Shown here one piece after another: positions 20,077 to 20,980 of a DNA stretch of 20,980 nucleotides. The stretch spans positions 1 to 20,980 of IMG/VR virus record IMGVR_UViG_3300010399_000083; one strand, 5' to 3'. Source of the DNA: a virus. The position numbers were made by a program, and so were the translations under genes. Below the pieces are notes generated by a model. The model was given only the letters and a program-made list of their open reading frames with translations. It searched no databases and was not told where the DNA came from. Each line of letters starts with the position of its first letter. The stretch's first letter is position 1.

Positions 20077-20980
20077 AAACGTTTAGCGCTACACTGACCG
20101 CGCACTATCAACAAGCGGTGACAAATCTCGCTGAAGGCTGGAAGGTGGTACGCTCGGATACGCAGGTGTTTGGCTGGACAAATTTTGACCAGGATGTGAC
20201 CATCGACGGGGTTGTCTACCGTGCCAGTCAGGGGCTTGCGCCCACGTCTGCCCATACTACTAATGACCTCAGCGTCGATAGCGTTGATTGTTCAGTTTTC
20301 ATGGATATTTCTACTGAGCTAGAAATTGCTGCCGGTATTTGGGACGATGCGCAGATTATCCTCTTTGAGTACGTGTGGAATGACCCGCCTCTTGCTCTCG
20401 ACGATTCCGTCCATATCAAGCGCGTTGGCGCGCTAGGCCGGATTCAGCGCAAGAACCTCGTGCTGACTGCCGAGATACGCGGCCTCGCGGATAAACTCCA
20501 GACCCGCATTGGGCGGCAGTACAGCCCCATCTGCCCCTGGCGCCATGCGGTCTGGAATGGCACCACGTATGTCGCCAGCGTGGAGTGTCAGGCCGACCTG
20601 GCGGGACTGGGCTTTATCGCCGATGGCAGCGTGACGAGCGTGGGCGCGGACCCGACGCTGACGTTTGGCGATACGGCGAACACGAACCCCGACGATGCGG
20701 ACCCCAACAGCTACTATGAGGCCGGGGGCCAGGTCACGATGACGAGTGGCGCGAACACGGGGATCACGCGGGAGGTGCTGGCGTGGCGGGATCAGACGTT
20801 TACACTGCTCAGGCCGTTTCCGTATCCGCTGGAGGTGGGGGACACCTATCGCGCGGTCAGAGGCGAGTGGGGGAGCCGTCTCGTCACGTCTCCCGACAGC
20901 CTCGTCGGCGCGAGGCTCGAGGACGTCCTACCCGCGGACGTCGCCGCGCGGCTCCTCGCCGCGACGCGGCGGGCGCTCGA
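20073..20980 (+). CDS. DUF2163 / BR0599-type tail protein, runs off the window, C-terminus abnormal
   Basis: The frame is open from the ATG at 20073 to the window end (302 codons). Residues 1-165 match DUF2163 (AEGWKVVRSDTQVFGWTNFDQDVTIDGVVYRASQG near 21-55, then IKRVGALGRIQRKNLVLTAEIRGLADKL). The following part has the BR0599-type region (CPWRHAVWNGTTYVASVECQAD, then LLRPFPYPLEVGDTYRAV at about 245-262). The family would now give a Cys-containing 'GCDK...TC...F.N' motif, but the frame instead reads GEWGSRLVTSPDSLVGARL. The protein is probably broken or fused near residue 263. In GTAs this product is a hub component next to the cell-wall peptidase gene. Confidence 0.8.
   Translation, partial: MKTFSATLTAHYQQAVTNLAEGWKVVRSDTQVFGWTNFDQDVTIDGVVYRASQGLAPTSAHTTNDLSVDSVDCSVFMDISTELEIAAGIWDDAQIILFEYVWNDPPLALDDSVHIKRVGALGRIQRKNLVLTAEIRGLADKLQTRIGRQYSPICPWRHAVWNGTTYVASVECQADLAGLGFIADGSVTSVGADPTLTFGDTANTNPDDADPNSYYEAGGQVTMTSGANTGITREVLAWRDQTFTLLRPFPYPLEVGDTYRAVRGEWGSRLVTSPDSLVGARLEDVLPADVAARLLAATRRAL
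20863..20980 (+). other. Possible foreign segment with PAS-like coding sequence
   Basis: By hand count the final 100 bases (20881-20980) have 77 G or C, against 66 of 100 in 20701-20800. The peptide SLVGARLEDVLPADVAARLLAATRRALE is a good match in style to the conserved part of a PAS domain of bacterial sensor kinases or diguanylate cyclases ('vG...edvlP.e.a..ll...r.aL'). This is out of place in a phage tail protein. The most likely readings are host DNA beyond a phage end or an assembly join; the exact breakpoint cannot be set better than about 20858-20885. Confidence 0.45.

Overview
The window is the late structural region of a tailed phage or prophage (long-tailed, HK97-fold capsid, siphovirus-like). 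Almost all genes lie on the + strand, tightly packed or with 1-11 nt overlaps, in the classical order: small terminase (P27 type), DUF1737 protein, large terminase, portal, S49 prohead protease, major capsid protein, capsid-associated proteins, head-tail connectors, tail completion, tail tube, tail chaperones, tape measure, then tail-tip genes of the DUF2460/DUF2163 type also found in gene transfer agents. The base composition is GC-rich. The DUF2460/DUF2163 tip and a phage-borne RcsF-like outer-membrane lipoprotein suggest a Gram-negative, probably proteobacterial, host; this is inference. No integrase, tRNA, rRNA, CRISPR array or replication gene is visible.

Region by region: 60-2658 packaging genes. 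2659-4625 is an interruption between terminase and portal. It holds two minus-strand genes (2836-3315 and 3312-3998, overlapping by ATGA) flanked on both sides by degenerate GCCNN pentanucleotide arrays, followed by an intrinsic terminator 20 bp before the portal start. 4626-11117 is head morphogenesis: portal, protease, capsid, an uncharacterised post-capsid protein, a LamG-like protein, a connector and a tandem pair of small structural paralogues. 11120-13125 holds head closure, HK97 gp10-like, DUF3168 and tail tube genes. 13136-13884 is a G/GT tail-chaperone pair with a -1 frameshift site on a run of eight A. 13902-17084 is a tape measure with an embedded lytic transglycosylase. 17098-17751 is a second minus-strand insertion: an RcsF-like lipoprotein and a small two-helix membrane protein. 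17813-20980 is the tail tip, with two DUF2460 genes separated by a small Cys-rich gene, then a DUF2163 gene.

The last ~120 bases look foreign to the phage. The DUF2163 reading frame loses its expected C-terminal motif near 20862 and continues, at higher GC, into a peptide resembling a PAS domain of a bacterial sensor protein. This may be a prophage-host junction, a recombination point or an assembly chimera.

The points most worth a second look are the pentamer-flanked reverse cassette with its RAMP-like glycine-rich protein, the RcsF-like lipoprotein pair, the terminator in front of the portal gene, and the breakpoint at the right end. All family assignments come from reading the protein sequences by eye, without database searches.
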